Positions 1-6,823 of a DNA stretch of 14,182 nucleotides are shown here, one piece after another. Every line of letters begins with the position of its first letter. The stretch's first letter is position 1. This DNA is from JBHIEE01 sp046760445 (GTDB lineage Bacteria > Acidobacteriota > Aminicenantia > JdFR-78), in the NCBI GenBank assembly GCA_046760445.1, contig JBHIEE010000078.1:1-14182 (forward strand), given 5' to 3'. Position numbers and translations under genes: made by a program. The notes below the pieces were generated by a model. It worked only from the letters and a program-made list of their open reading frames with translations, ran no database searches and was not told where the DNA came from.

Positions 1-64
1 TAATTATGCCATTTCAACTTTTTTTACGAAAGAACCTAAAATAATATTTCTTTCTTTAGAATAA

Positions 65-1375
65 TCAGGCTGAATTGGGAAGTCCTCTGCGAGCAATATA
101 CTCCATAATCTCAGTAAAGCGATCAAGCTCCCGAAGAGTGGTATAGACATTAGGAGTTACTCGTATTCCCTGGAATTCTTCATGCTTTATAGTAGCAACA
201 ATGATTCGATGTTTTTCCCAGAGGTAGCGAGTAATTTTTTCAGGTTCAATTCCTTCAATTTCCACATTAAACAGAGCACAAGTTTGCTCCTTCTGGAATG
301 AAGAATGGAACCGAATATTTGGCACATCCTTTAATTTGGTTGCCCAATAGTCTCTCAAATATCTCAGTCGAGCCTCTTTTCTCTTTCCTCCAATACCATT
401 ATGAAAGGCTAAGGCATCACCAATCGCCAGCTGAAGTGAAGCTGGATGAGTGCCAATTTCTTCAAACTTGCGGATGTTATCTTTCATATCTTCCGGAGCA
501 GGCATAAGAGGCCAAATTTTTCCAATTTTATCTTTGCGAACATAAAGCATACCTGTTCCTTTGGGAGCTAAAAGCCACTTGTGAAGGCTGGTACCAAAAT
601 AATCGCACCCGAGATCCTTCTGCTTGAAATCTAAATGAGCAAAGGAATGGGCTCCATCAACAATCACTTCAATATTTCGAGATTTCGCCATCTGACAGAT
701 CTTTTTGACTGGAAATATCTGTCCTGTAAGAAAAACTATGTGAGAGATGAGGATGACTTTTGTTCTAGGGCTAATCTCCTCCTCAAATCGAGCAACTAAT
801 TCATCGACATTCTTGGGAGGTGTTGGAATTTTAATCTTTCTAACTTTGATACCTTCCCTGCGAGCTCTCTGATCCAATGTGGTCAGCATTCTGGGATAGT
901 CCTGAGTGGTAGTTAAAACTTCATCTCCTGGCTTTAATTCAATCCCGAGTAATAATATTTCCAACGCTTCGGAAGCATTTCTTACTATGGCAATTTCTTC
1001 TCTATCACAGCCAAACAACTCAGCCAGTCCAGTGCGAATTGTCTCCTTCTGAGGTTCAAGTATCTGCCACATATTGTAAACTGGTGCCTCTTCCTGTTCC
1101 CATGTATAGCGGCAAACCGCTTCAGTAACCATCCGTGGAGAGGGACAGACACCACCATTATTAAGATTGATTATTCCTCGACTAATAGTAAAAGCCCGTT
1201 GAATTTCAAACCAAAAATCTTCATCAGTTGCTGCCTGTTCCGGAGATAAATGGCTGATTTCTTGAGAGGCAGCTTCCAGTTTCTGGATAGTCTCCTGCCC
1301 GAATGCAGCAATAATCATTCCCAAGCCAATCCCTTTTCCTACGGATTCTAAAAACATACGACGATCGCAATACAC
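65..1375 (-). CDS. Tat-exported PLP-dependent class V aminotransferase (isopenicillin N epimerase / cysteine desulfurase-like)
   Basis: This is a fold-type I PLP enzyme of the aminotransferase class V family. Visible hallmarks are the PLP-ring aspartate in VDGAHSFAH (D240, H243), the Schiff-base lysine in GTSLHKW (K266) and a late arginine in GIRVTPNVY (R405) that probably binds the substrate carboxylate. The N-terminus carries a twin-arginine motif, DRRMFLES at residues 4-11, followed by a hydrophobic stretch at about 15-26, so Tat export of the folded holoenzyme is likely. Members of this family include isopenicillin N epimerases, cysteine desulfurases and kynureninases; the substrate here cannot be named. 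There is no conserved cysteine loop typical of SufS/IscS, so Fe-S assembly is unlikely. The start is GTG at 1375, six bases after a strong AGGAGG; an ATG seven codons in would delete the RR motif. It lies 163 bp after ispF behind a weak hairpin and is probably its own unit. Confidence 0.85.
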   Translation of the reverse strand: MYCDRRMFLESVGKGIGLGMIIAAFGQETIQKLEAASQEISHLSPEQAATDEDFWFEIQRAFTISRGIINLNNGGVCPSPRMVTEAVCRYTWEQEEAPVYNMWQILEPQKETIRTGLAELFGCDREEIAIVRNASEALEILLLGIELKPGDEVLTTTQDYPRMLTTLDQRARREGIKVRKIKIPTPPKNVDELVARFEEEISPRTKVILISHIVFLTGQIFPVKKICQMAKSRNIEVIVDGAHSFAHLDFKQKDLGCDYFGTSLHKWLLAPKGTGMLYVRKDKIGKIWPLMPAPEDMKDNIRKFEEIGTHPASLQLAIGDALAFHNGIGGKRKEARLRYLRDYWATKLKDVPNIRFHSSFQKEQTCALFNVEIEGIEPEKITRYLWEKHRIIVATIKHEEFQGIRVTPNVYTTLRELDRFTEIMEYIARRGLPNSA

Positions 1376-1400
1376 TTTAAACCTCCTATAAAAAATATAT

Positions 1401-1420
1401 TAATAAAAGCCCAGTGGGCC
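1401..1420 (-). terminator. Weak intrinsic terminator-like hairpin after ispF
   Basis: On the minus strand GGCCC-ACT-GGGCT forms a short GC-rich stem with a three-base loop, immediately followed by TTTTATTAAT. It sits between the ispF stop and the Shine-Dalgarno of the aminotransferase gene, where an operon end would be expected. The stem is only four to five pairs and the T-run is interrupted, so termination is likely to be partial. Confidence 0.35.
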
Positions 1421-1538
1421 GAGATGATATATAGCTAAGCTGGAATTTTGATTAATTTTTCTCTCAAAATCGAGAACAGACTTGAGATATTCTAATTTCC
1501 ATTATCAAAATAAGGTATTATTAAGGATTTTAATATGT

Positions 1539-2027
1539 TTATTCCTCTCCTTCGCTGGTTAAAAGAACTACCGCATAACTGGAGATAGCCTTTCCCTGAC
1601 CTATTTCTCCCACTCCCTCATTTGTTTTTGCTTTGATTCCAAGAAAATCTGGCTTTATTTCTAATATAGGACAAAGAATTTCTTTCATTCGAGGAATATG
1701 AGGAGCAATTTTAGGCTCCTGAGCAATAACTACTGAGTCAATATTTTGAATTTTCATTCTTTTTTTTCTAACTATTTTCATTACTTGCTTTAAAAATTCA
1801 GTGCTTCTGATATTTTTATACTGGGGATCAGTATCAGGAAAGAGTTGACCAATATCCCTTTCGCCTATTGCTCCTAAAAGAGCATCAATAATAGCATGGA
1901 GAAGAACATCTCCGTCTGAATGACCGACCAAGCCTTTTCTAAAAGGAATTTCTATTCCGCCCAAGAAAAGTCCCCTGTTCTTTTCTAACCTATGGAGATC
2001 GTATCCTAAGCCGATTTTAATTTTCAA
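1539..2027 (-). CDS. ispF: 2-C-methyl-D-erythritol 2,4-cyclodiphosphate synthase
   Basis: The enzyme cyclises CDP-methylerythritol 2-phosphate to MEcPP with release of CMP, in the MEP route to isoprenoids, and acts as a cytosolic trimer. The 162 residues match the family length. The metal ligands are visible as D10 and H12 in GYDLH and H44 in GHSDGDVLLH. The FPDTDP loop is at 63-68 and the C-terminal TNEGVGEIG motif at 135-143 carries the conserved glutamate (E137). The start codon is TTG at 2027, since no ATG lies near and MKIKIGLGYDLH fits the normal family N-terminus. It overlaps the end of ispD by 11 bp, so the two are very probably translationally coupled. They encode steps three and five of one pathway; ispE, the step between, is not in this window. 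Confidence 0.96.
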   Translation of the reverse strand: MKIKIGLGYDLHRLEKNRGLFLGGIEIPFRKGLVGHSDGDVLLHAIIDALLGAIGERDIGQLFPDTDPQYKNIRSTEFLKQVMKIVRKKRMKIQNIDSVVIAQEPKIAPHIPRMKEILCPILEIKPDFLGIKAKTNEGVGEIGQGKAISSYAVVLLTSEGEE

Positions 2028-2685
2028 GATAAAACTCTGCTATTTTTAAATCTTGAGGATTAGTAATTTTAATATTTTTTGGATTTCCTTCTACAGTATA
2101 AACTTTCACGCCAGTCCTTTCAACTAAGGAGGCTTCATCTGTACCATAATATCTCTCTTGATATGCTTTTTGGAAAGCTTCCTTCAGGATTTGATATTTA
2201 AATCCTTGAGGAGTCTGAACTCGATATAGTGTCTCTCGTTCTAAAGTAGCGATTACCCTATCCTTTTCGCATTTTTTGACTGTATCCTCAATAGGAATAA
2301 CAGGAATGGCTGCTCCTTGTTCTGCTGCTCTTTCTATTACCCGGGAGATTAGCTCTTGATCCACTAAAGGTCTTACTCCATCGTGAATTAGCACTAAATC
2401 AGTTTCACCTGGATTAATCTTTTTAAATCCAGAATATACGGAATCTTGTCTTTTTTCACCCCCTCGAGCTATCGCTTTTATCTTAGGATATTTTCTCGTA
2501 AATTCTTCCCCCTGAGCCGGATCTTCTAAAACCAGTATTATCTCATCAACCAGGTGATGAGCCTCAAATTTCTCTAAAGCATAATCCAAAATCAGCTTTC
2601 CTTTTAATTCCAAAAACTGTTTAGCTGAACCAAATCTTCTCCCTTTTCCTGCAGCAACAATAATCACTGAAATTTTATTCTTCAT
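2017..2685 (-). CDS. ispD: 2-C-methyl-D-erythritol 4-phosphate cytidylyltransferase
   Basis: This protein transfers CMP from CTP to methylerythritol 4-phosphate, the third step of the MEP isoprenoid pathway. The 222-residue length is typical. The CTP-binding glycine-rich signature VIIVAAGKGRRFGSAKQF is at residues 8-24, HDGVRPLV at 101-108, RVQTPQGF at 155-162 and TDEASLVE at 182-189, followed by NIKITNPQDL near the C-terminus. All are expected for IspD, and no fusion to IspF is present. The start is ATG at 2685 with only a weak purine-rich upstream sequence. It lies 23 bp after the YacL-like gene and overlaps ispF, giving a three-gene unit. The order radA-yacL-ispD-ispF matches that of Bacillus and relatives. 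Confidence 0.96.
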   Translation of the reverse strand: MKNKISVIIVAAGKGRRFGSAKQFLELKGKLILDYALEKFEAHHLVDEIILVLEDPAQGEEFTRKYPKIKAIARGGEKRQDSVYSGFKKINPGETDLVLIHDGVRPLVDQELISRVIERAAEQGAAIPVIPIEDTVKKCEKDRVIATLERETLYRVQTPQGFKYQILKEAFQKAYQERYYGTDEASLVERTGVKVYTVEGNPKNIKITNPQDLKIAEFYLEN

Positions 2686-2708
2686 TCTCTGGAAGGAATT
2701 ATTATTCC

Positions 2709-3692
2709 TTAATCACCATCATATCTTCCAAATATCATTTTCCCAGCAGTCGTCTGAAGAACAGAAGTAACTGTCACTTCTATGTTCTGACCAATTTTTT
2801 TTCTCGAGTTATCAACAACTACCATTGTGCCATCATCTAAATAAGCAACCCCTTGGTCTTTTTCCTTGCCTTCTTTAAGAATATAAACCTTCATTGTTTC
2901 TCCAGGAAGAACAACCGGTTTTAAGGCATTGGCTAATTCATTAATGTTTAACACTGGAATTTCATGAAGTTGAGCAACCTTATTTAAATTAAAATCATTA
3001 GTTATTATCTTAGCCCTTAACCTTTTAGCCAGCTCTATTATTTTTAAATCAACTTCTTTAATTTCTGGAAAATCTATCTCAGAAAGAGTAACTGACACAC
3101 TTGAGGTTTTCTGAAGCCGCTGAAGAATGTCTAATCCTCTTCGCCCTCTTTGTCTCTTTAAAGAATCAGGCGAATCAGCTACTAATTGAAGTTCTTTAAG
3201 GATAAATTGAGGAATGACCAAAATCCCTTCAATAAAACCTGTAACACAAATATCTGAAATTCGGCCATCAATTATAGCGCTGGTGTCCAAAATTTTATAA
3301 CTTCGACCCATACTCTTTTCTTTAAAAAGACCGAATAAAGTTACTGGATCTAACCATTCTGACTTCCGAGAACCAACTAAAAATCCAATATAAGGCATAA
3401 TTACTAAAAAGAAGATTTTTATAAAATAACTGGTCAAATTATCTTGGGCAATAAATTGGTAAACATAGCCTAAACCCCAGCCCAAGAAAACACCCATAAA
3501 TGTCCCTACGGTAGATCCCCAGATCACTTTAAATTGAGTCTTCCTAATTAATGTCTCCAAATAAATAATCACACTGCTCAATATAAATCCACTTATTGCC
3601 CCTAAAAAAGGAGTCAATTTGAAAGGCGGGAAAAAATAACCTGTGGCTGTAATAGCTGCAATAATTATAAATCGCAAAATGAAAATACCCAT
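2709..3692 (-). CDS. yacL: Membrane-anchored PIN-TRAM domain protein, YacL family
   Basis: The protein has three parts. About four hydrophobic segments lie in residues 1-108. A PIN nuclease-fold domain at about 133-255 opens with KILDTSAIIDGR and retains the acidic residues D136, E167, D215 and D233 expected of a metal-dependent RNase. A TRAM domain at about 262-323 is a likely RNA-binding beta-barrel. This layout and the RQRGRRGLDIL stretch (180-190) are characteristic of YacL-type proteins, whose physiological role is poorly defined. The intact acidic set suggests ribonuclease activity at the inner membrane, which is an inference. The ATG at 3692 follows GGAGG at good spacing. It heads the ispD-ispF unit and lies 443 bp after radA, across a repeat-filled spacer. 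Confidence 0.9.
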   Translation of the reverse strand: MGIFILRFIIIAAITATGYFFPPFKLTPFLGAISGFILSSVIIYLETLIRKTQFKVIWGSTVGTFMGVFLGWGLGYVYQFIAQDNLTSYFIKIFFLVIMPYIGFLVGSRKSEWLDPVTLFGLFKEKSMGRSYKILDTSAIIDGRISDICVTGFIEGILVIPQFILKELQLVADSPDSLKRQRGRRGLDILQRLQKTSSVSVTLSEIDFPEIKEVDLKIIELAKRLRAKIITNDFNLNKVAQLHEIPVLNINELANALKPVVLPGETMKVYILKEGKEKDQGVAYLDDGTMVVVDNSRKKIGQNIEVTVTSVLQTTAGKMIFGRYDGD

Positions 3693-3734
3693 TTATTCCT
3701 CCATCTTTATGATAAACTTTTTTAGCTTTGAAAA

Positions 3735-3777
3735 CCCAATCCAGGTCAGGATTTTCTCCCGAGTATTCGGGATTGGG
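3735..3777 (-). repeat. Inverted repeat with nested palindrome upstream of the yacL-like gene
   Basis: An 8-bp perfect inverted repeat pairs CCCAATCC (3735-3742) with GGATTGGG (3770-3777). Within it lies the near-palindrome CCCGAGTATTCGGG (3758-3771), which overlaps the right arm, so the two hairpins are mutually exclusive. On the minus strand the outer stem is followed by TTTTC, so it might act as a weak terminator for radA transcripts or as an attenuator in front of the yacL-like gene. A near-identical 14-mer recurs at 8599-8612, which favours a dispersed repeat. Confidence 0.5.
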
Positions 3778-3848
3778 CTCACCTCCAAATAAAAATTAAA
3801 CATCAAATATCAAAAGTTGGTACACCACGTGGGGTATACCACTGTGGC

Positions 3849-3987
3849 AAAATGACAAATTAAAATTCAAAAATAACTTTTTTAAGTGCTGCTGTGCTGC
3901 AGTTCTGCAGTGTTGCGGTGAGTTATGAGCAGCACTGCAGCACCGCTCAACTGCAGCACTATTTTTATATTTTTGGTCTGTCATTTT
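3849..3987. mobile_element. Possible MITE-like element with terminal inverted repeats and a nested hairpin core
   Basis: The ends are inverted copies of AAAATGACA (3849-3857 and 3979-3987), and the similarity continues imperfectly inward through A/T-rich sequence for roughly 28 bases. The core is built from GCTGCAG-type units: GTGCTGCAGTT (3894-3904) pairs perfectly with AACTGCAGCAC (3949-3959), and inside it TGCAGTGTTGC (3906-3916) pairs with GCAGCACTGCA (3929-3939) with one G-T. The core is clearly richer in GC than the surrounding spacer. No transposase and no unambiguous target duplication are visible, so a non-autonomous element is an inference; a folded structural repeat is the alternative. 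Confidence 0.45.
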
Positions 3988-4079
3988 TGTCTTTGATTTT
4001 TGCATTTTGATTTATCCCAAGTTTCCATAGGAATTACTCTCAACATAGACTATCATAATATCATTTAGGATCATTTGAA
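3980..4079 (+). repeat. Dispersed ~100-bp repeat, copy A (3' of radA)
   Basis: This stretch aligns without gaps to the reverse complement of 14083-14182, with about 78 of 100 positions identical by hand count. Conservation is strongest at the two ends: GTCATTTTT at the left, and ATCATTT-A-G-ATCATTTGAA at the right. The right end, which reads GGGTTTTCAAATGAT in the direction of radA transcription, begins about 50 bp after the radA stop codon. Confidence 0.75.
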
Positions 4080-4135
4080 AACCCTTATATGTAAGATGAG
4101 CTAAGCATAAAACTTTGATATTTTGAAAAATTTTT

Positions 4136-5494
4136 TTAAAACAAAACACTAACTGCTTGTCTGACATTTTTAACTCCAAGAATTTCTATTTCTTTTTTTA
4201 AACTATTTGATTCTGGAATCGGCAAATTGCTGGAAGGAATAATTAGCTTCCTAAAGCCAAGGGAACAAGCTTCTTTAATTCTAACTAATGGCTGATTAAC
4301 AGATCGAATTTCTCCTCCTAAACCAATTTCTCCGAAAACAACTGCTTCTGAAGAGACTGGTTTATTCTTTAGGCTCGAAACAATAGCTGAGACTACAGCT
4401 AAATCAGAAGCGGGTTCTTCAATAGCTAATCCTCCCGCGACATTAATATAAATGTCTTCTCCAGCCAAACTGAATCCTAATCTTTTCTCAATTATCGCTA
4501 AAAGCATTGATGTCCGAAAATGATCCAATCCAATCGTCATTCTCCTTGGATTTCCAGTAAAAGGAGAGGAGGAAATTAAAGCCTGAACTTCTACCAGTAA
4601 GGGCCGCGAGCCTTTCATCGTGCACAAAATAACACTTCCTGGCTCATTGGCTGATCTTTCCTCCAGGAAAAAAGCAGAAGGATTAGGAACTGGACTCAAG
4701 CCCTTTCCACTCATTTCAAAAATACCCAGTTCAGATACTGGTCCAAATCTGTTTTTGAAAACTCTTAACACCCGATGTTGATGGTGTCGTTCTCCTTCAA
4801 AATAAAGGACAACATCTACAATATGCTCCAATGTTTTTGGCCCAGCTAAGGTTCCATCCTTGGTAATGTGACCTATTAAGAAAGAAGGTATTTGATTTTT
4901 CTTAGCTAACCGAAATATTTGATTGGCTACTTCTCGAACCTGACTGATAGTGCCAGGAGTAGAGGAAAATTTAGTTGAGAAAATAGTCTGGATAGAATCT
5001 ATAATTAACACATCTGGCTTTAATTTTTCTGTTAGGTCAACTATTCTTTCTAAATTGGTTTCGGACAACAAATAAAGTAAATTACTCTTGATTTCTATCC
5101 TTTCTCCTCTAATTTTTATTTGTTCCAATGATTCTTCTCCAGAAACATATAGGACTTTTTTGCCTGTAGAAGAAAATTCCTTTGATACCTGAAGAAGAAG
5201 GGTCGATTTGCCAATACCCGGCTCCCCGCCAATCAGAACTAATGAACCAGGAACTATTCCTCCGCCTAAAACTCGGTCAAATTCTTCTATTTGAGATAAA
5301 ATCCTTTCTTCCGGAGTAGATTGAATCTCTGGATATGAAACAGGCTCTGTCACTGGAAAAGAATACTCTCTTTTTTCGGTCTCCAGAACTTCCTCTAAAA
5401 GAGTATTCCACTCAGAACATCCTGGACATCTCCCTAACCATTTTGAAGATTGATATCCACAATTTTGACAAATAAAAATTGTTTTCTGTTTCAT
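4136..5494 (-). CDS. radA: DNA repair protein RadA (Sms), recombination ATPase
   Basis: RadA/Sms is a RecA-like, hexameric ATPase that promotes branch migration of recombination intermediates. The 452-residue length is normal. A four-cysteine zinc finger is at C9, C12, C23 and C26 (CQNC...CPGC). Walker A is GGEPGIGKST at 89-98, Walker B is VLIIDS at 161-166 and the family-specific KNRFG motif is at 246-250. The C-terminal third, about 285-452, is the Lon-protease-like domain (VAGGLAIEEPASDLAVVSA), expected to be without protease activity. The ATG at 5494 lies inside the end of mlaD as an ATGA overlap, so radA is translated with the mla genes. That grouping is unusual; next to the yacL-like, ispD and ispF genes it matches the Firmicute order, except that disA is absent. 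Confidence 0.97.
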   Translation of the reverse strand: MKQKTIFICQNCGYQSSKWLGRCPGCSEWNTLLEEVLETEKREYSFPVTEPVSYPEIQSTPEERILSQIEEFDRVLGGGIVPGSLVLIGGEPGIGKSTLLLQVSKEFSSTGKKVLYVSGEESLEQIKIRGERIEIKSNLLYLLSETNLERIVDLTEKLKPDVLIIDSIQTIFSTKFSSTPGTISQVREVANQIFRLAKKNQIPSFLIGHITKDGTLAGPKTLEHIVDVVLYFEGERHHQHRVLRVFKNRFGPVSELGIFEMSGKGLSPVPNPSAFFLEERSANEPGSVILCTMKGSRPLLVEVQALISSSPFTGNPRRMTIGLDHFRTSMLLAIIEKRLGFSLAGEDIYINVAGGLAIEEPASDLAVVSAIVSSLKNKPVSSEAVVFGEIGLGGEIRSVNQPLVRIKEACSLGFRKLIIPSSNLPIPESNSLKKEIEILGVKNVRQAVSVLF

Positions 5495-6816
5495 TTCATT
5501 CCTATACCCAGGCCGAATAAATATTCTCTTTTTTTAACCAAAGTGAAGTCGTCCACACCTGCAATTAAGAATAAATTATCAGAAAGAGAAAACTTGGTTA
5601 AAAACCTAAAGCGTGGTTGAGAAGAACGGTTAAAATCAAAGCTTTCCAGACTAAATTTTAATTTATCTTTGAATAAAAAATAATCCAGCCCTAATCCCAA
5701 TTCTGATTCGATTAGCCCACCCCTAGCCCATAAAGCTCCAAATTTCATGCCTCCTTGAGCTGAAAATTTAAATGTATTTTCTCGAGGGTCTTTAACTAAT
5801 TGCCCTAATAGAAATCTATTCTTTTTGGAGAAAACATAAAGATCAATAGAACTCTGGACTAATTGGTTATTGGTAAGATAATATCCTGTAAATCCGGCAT
5901 TCAGTTTAGTCTCTGATAATACATTAAGCTGGGCTGTAGCCTGATCGATTGTTTTATCTATCTTTTGATAAATCTCTGGGTCATTAATTAGCTGACCTAA
6001 TGTCCCCTCCCCCTCGTTGATTTTCTTTAAAGTTTCATTTAAAAGCCTGAGAGATTCTTCTGCTCTGGTGGTCAGCTTTTCTATTTTTTTAAAATTTTCT
6101 CTAATACCATCTTTATTTTCTTGAGCAATTTCCCGTAAAGTTGAAGTCAATTCATTTATGTTGTCGGATACTTCTTTGAGGGAAGTATCAAATTTCCCCA
6201 AAACTTGATGAGAACGGTCAATTGTTTTTCCTAATTTATCTTTATTTTGCTGACTAAATTCTCTGAGGTCATTAGACACTCTATCCAGATTTTGGAGGAT
6301 GTTTTTCAGCTGACCTTTTGTCTCCTCTGGACCCAGGATGTCTTGAATATGCTGACTGATTGATTTTATTTCTTGTCCAATTGAAAGAAACATACTCCCC
6401 ATTTGATCCAAGCTTAAAGGTTGAATCCCTTGAATTGTATCTCCTGGTTTGACAAAGACTGGTTCCTGCCCAGGAAAAATTTCTATATATTTTTCACCCA
6501 TAAGACCTAAGGAAGAAACTGAGGCCTTGGAATCTCGTCGAATTTTAACTTGTGGGTCAATAATCATTAACACTTCGGCTTTGCCCTCAATCAATCCAAT
6601 TCCCTTCACTACACCAACTTTTACTCCAGCAACTCTCACCGCTGCATTTTTTTCTAAGCCAGCAATGGAGTCAAAACGGGCTAGTAAAGGATATCCTGGT
6701 TTCTCAAAAATGAGCGCAACATTCCCCATTTTAATTATAAAAATCGCTAAGACCGAAAGGGCTAAAATAACAAAAATGCCAATTTTTAATTCAGCTTTGA
6801 GCCTTTTTTTAACCAT
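5491..6816 (-). CDS. mlaD: MCE/MlaD-family lipid transport protein with C-terminal beta-barrel-like domain
   Basis: MlaD proteins are the substrate-binding MCE subunits of phospholipid ABC transporters. The 441 residues show a single inner-membrane anchor at about 12-29, an MCE domain at about 41-117 (VRVAGVKVGVVKGI, SLGLMGEKYIEIFPG), a long helical and partly coiled-coil stretch at about 136-300 and the INEGEGTLGQLINDP motif at 267-281. Beyond about 303 the character changes to alternating polar/hydrophobic strands rich in Gly, Phe, Tyr and Leu, ending GLGIGMK, which looks like a small outer-membrane beta-barrel. E. coli MlaD has about 183 residues and lacks this part. The ATG at 6816 is chosen because GAGGAG overlaps the mlaF stop just upstream; an upstream TTG at 6876 would overlap mlaF. 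The stop overlaps the radA start. Confidence 0.88.
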   Translation of the reverse strand: MVKKRLKAELKIGIFVILALSVLAIFIIKMGNVALIFEKPGYPLLARFDSIAGLEKNAAVRVAGVKVGVVKGIGLIEGKAEVLMIIDPQVKIRRDSKASVSSLGLMGEKYIEIFPGQEPVFVKPGDTIQGIQPLSLDQMGSMFLSIGQEIKSISQHIQDILGPEETKGQLKNILQNLDRVSNDLREFSQQNKDKLGKTIDRSHQVLGKFDTSLKEVSDNINELTSTLREIAQENKDGIRENFKKIEKLTTRAEESLRLLNETLKKINEGEGTLGQLINDPEIYQKIDKTIDQATAQLNVLSETKLNAGFTGYYLTNNQLVQSSIDLYVFSKKNRFLLGQLVKDPRENTFKFSAQGGMKFGALWARGGLIESELGLGLDYFLFKDKLKFSLESFDFNRSSQPRFRFLTKFSLSDNLFLIAGVDDFTLVKKREYLFGLGIGMK

Positions 6817-6823
6817 TATCTCC

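Larger units (their letters stand above)
3693..4135. other. 443-bp repeat-rich spacer between radA and the yacL-like gene
   Basis: I see no credible gene here. The spacer holds, from left to right, an inverted repeat at 3735-3777, a near-palindrome GGTACACCACGTGGGGTATACC at 3819-3840 (split as 3819-3830 and 3831-3840), a nested palindromic element at 3849-3987 and one copy of a dispersed repeat at 3980-4079. The only open frame of any length (3796-4005, minus) translates the palindrome into a low-complexity Ala/Gln/Cys-rich peptide and is not convincing. In Bacillus the position between radA and yacL is occupied by disA, which is not present. Confidence 0.7.

Noticed and set aside
1..64. GAAAGAA/TTCTTTC inverted repeat after the aminotransferase gene as a terminator
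   Set aside because: The stem is almost entirely A-T, the loop is long and no T-run follows on the minus strand (it is an A-run), so termination is not supported.
3796..4005. Minus-strand open frame of 69 codons across the palindromic element
   Set aside because: It translates the inverted repeats into low-complexity Ala/Gln/Cys-rich peptide, has no good RBS and no family signature; the DNA structure explains the sequence better.
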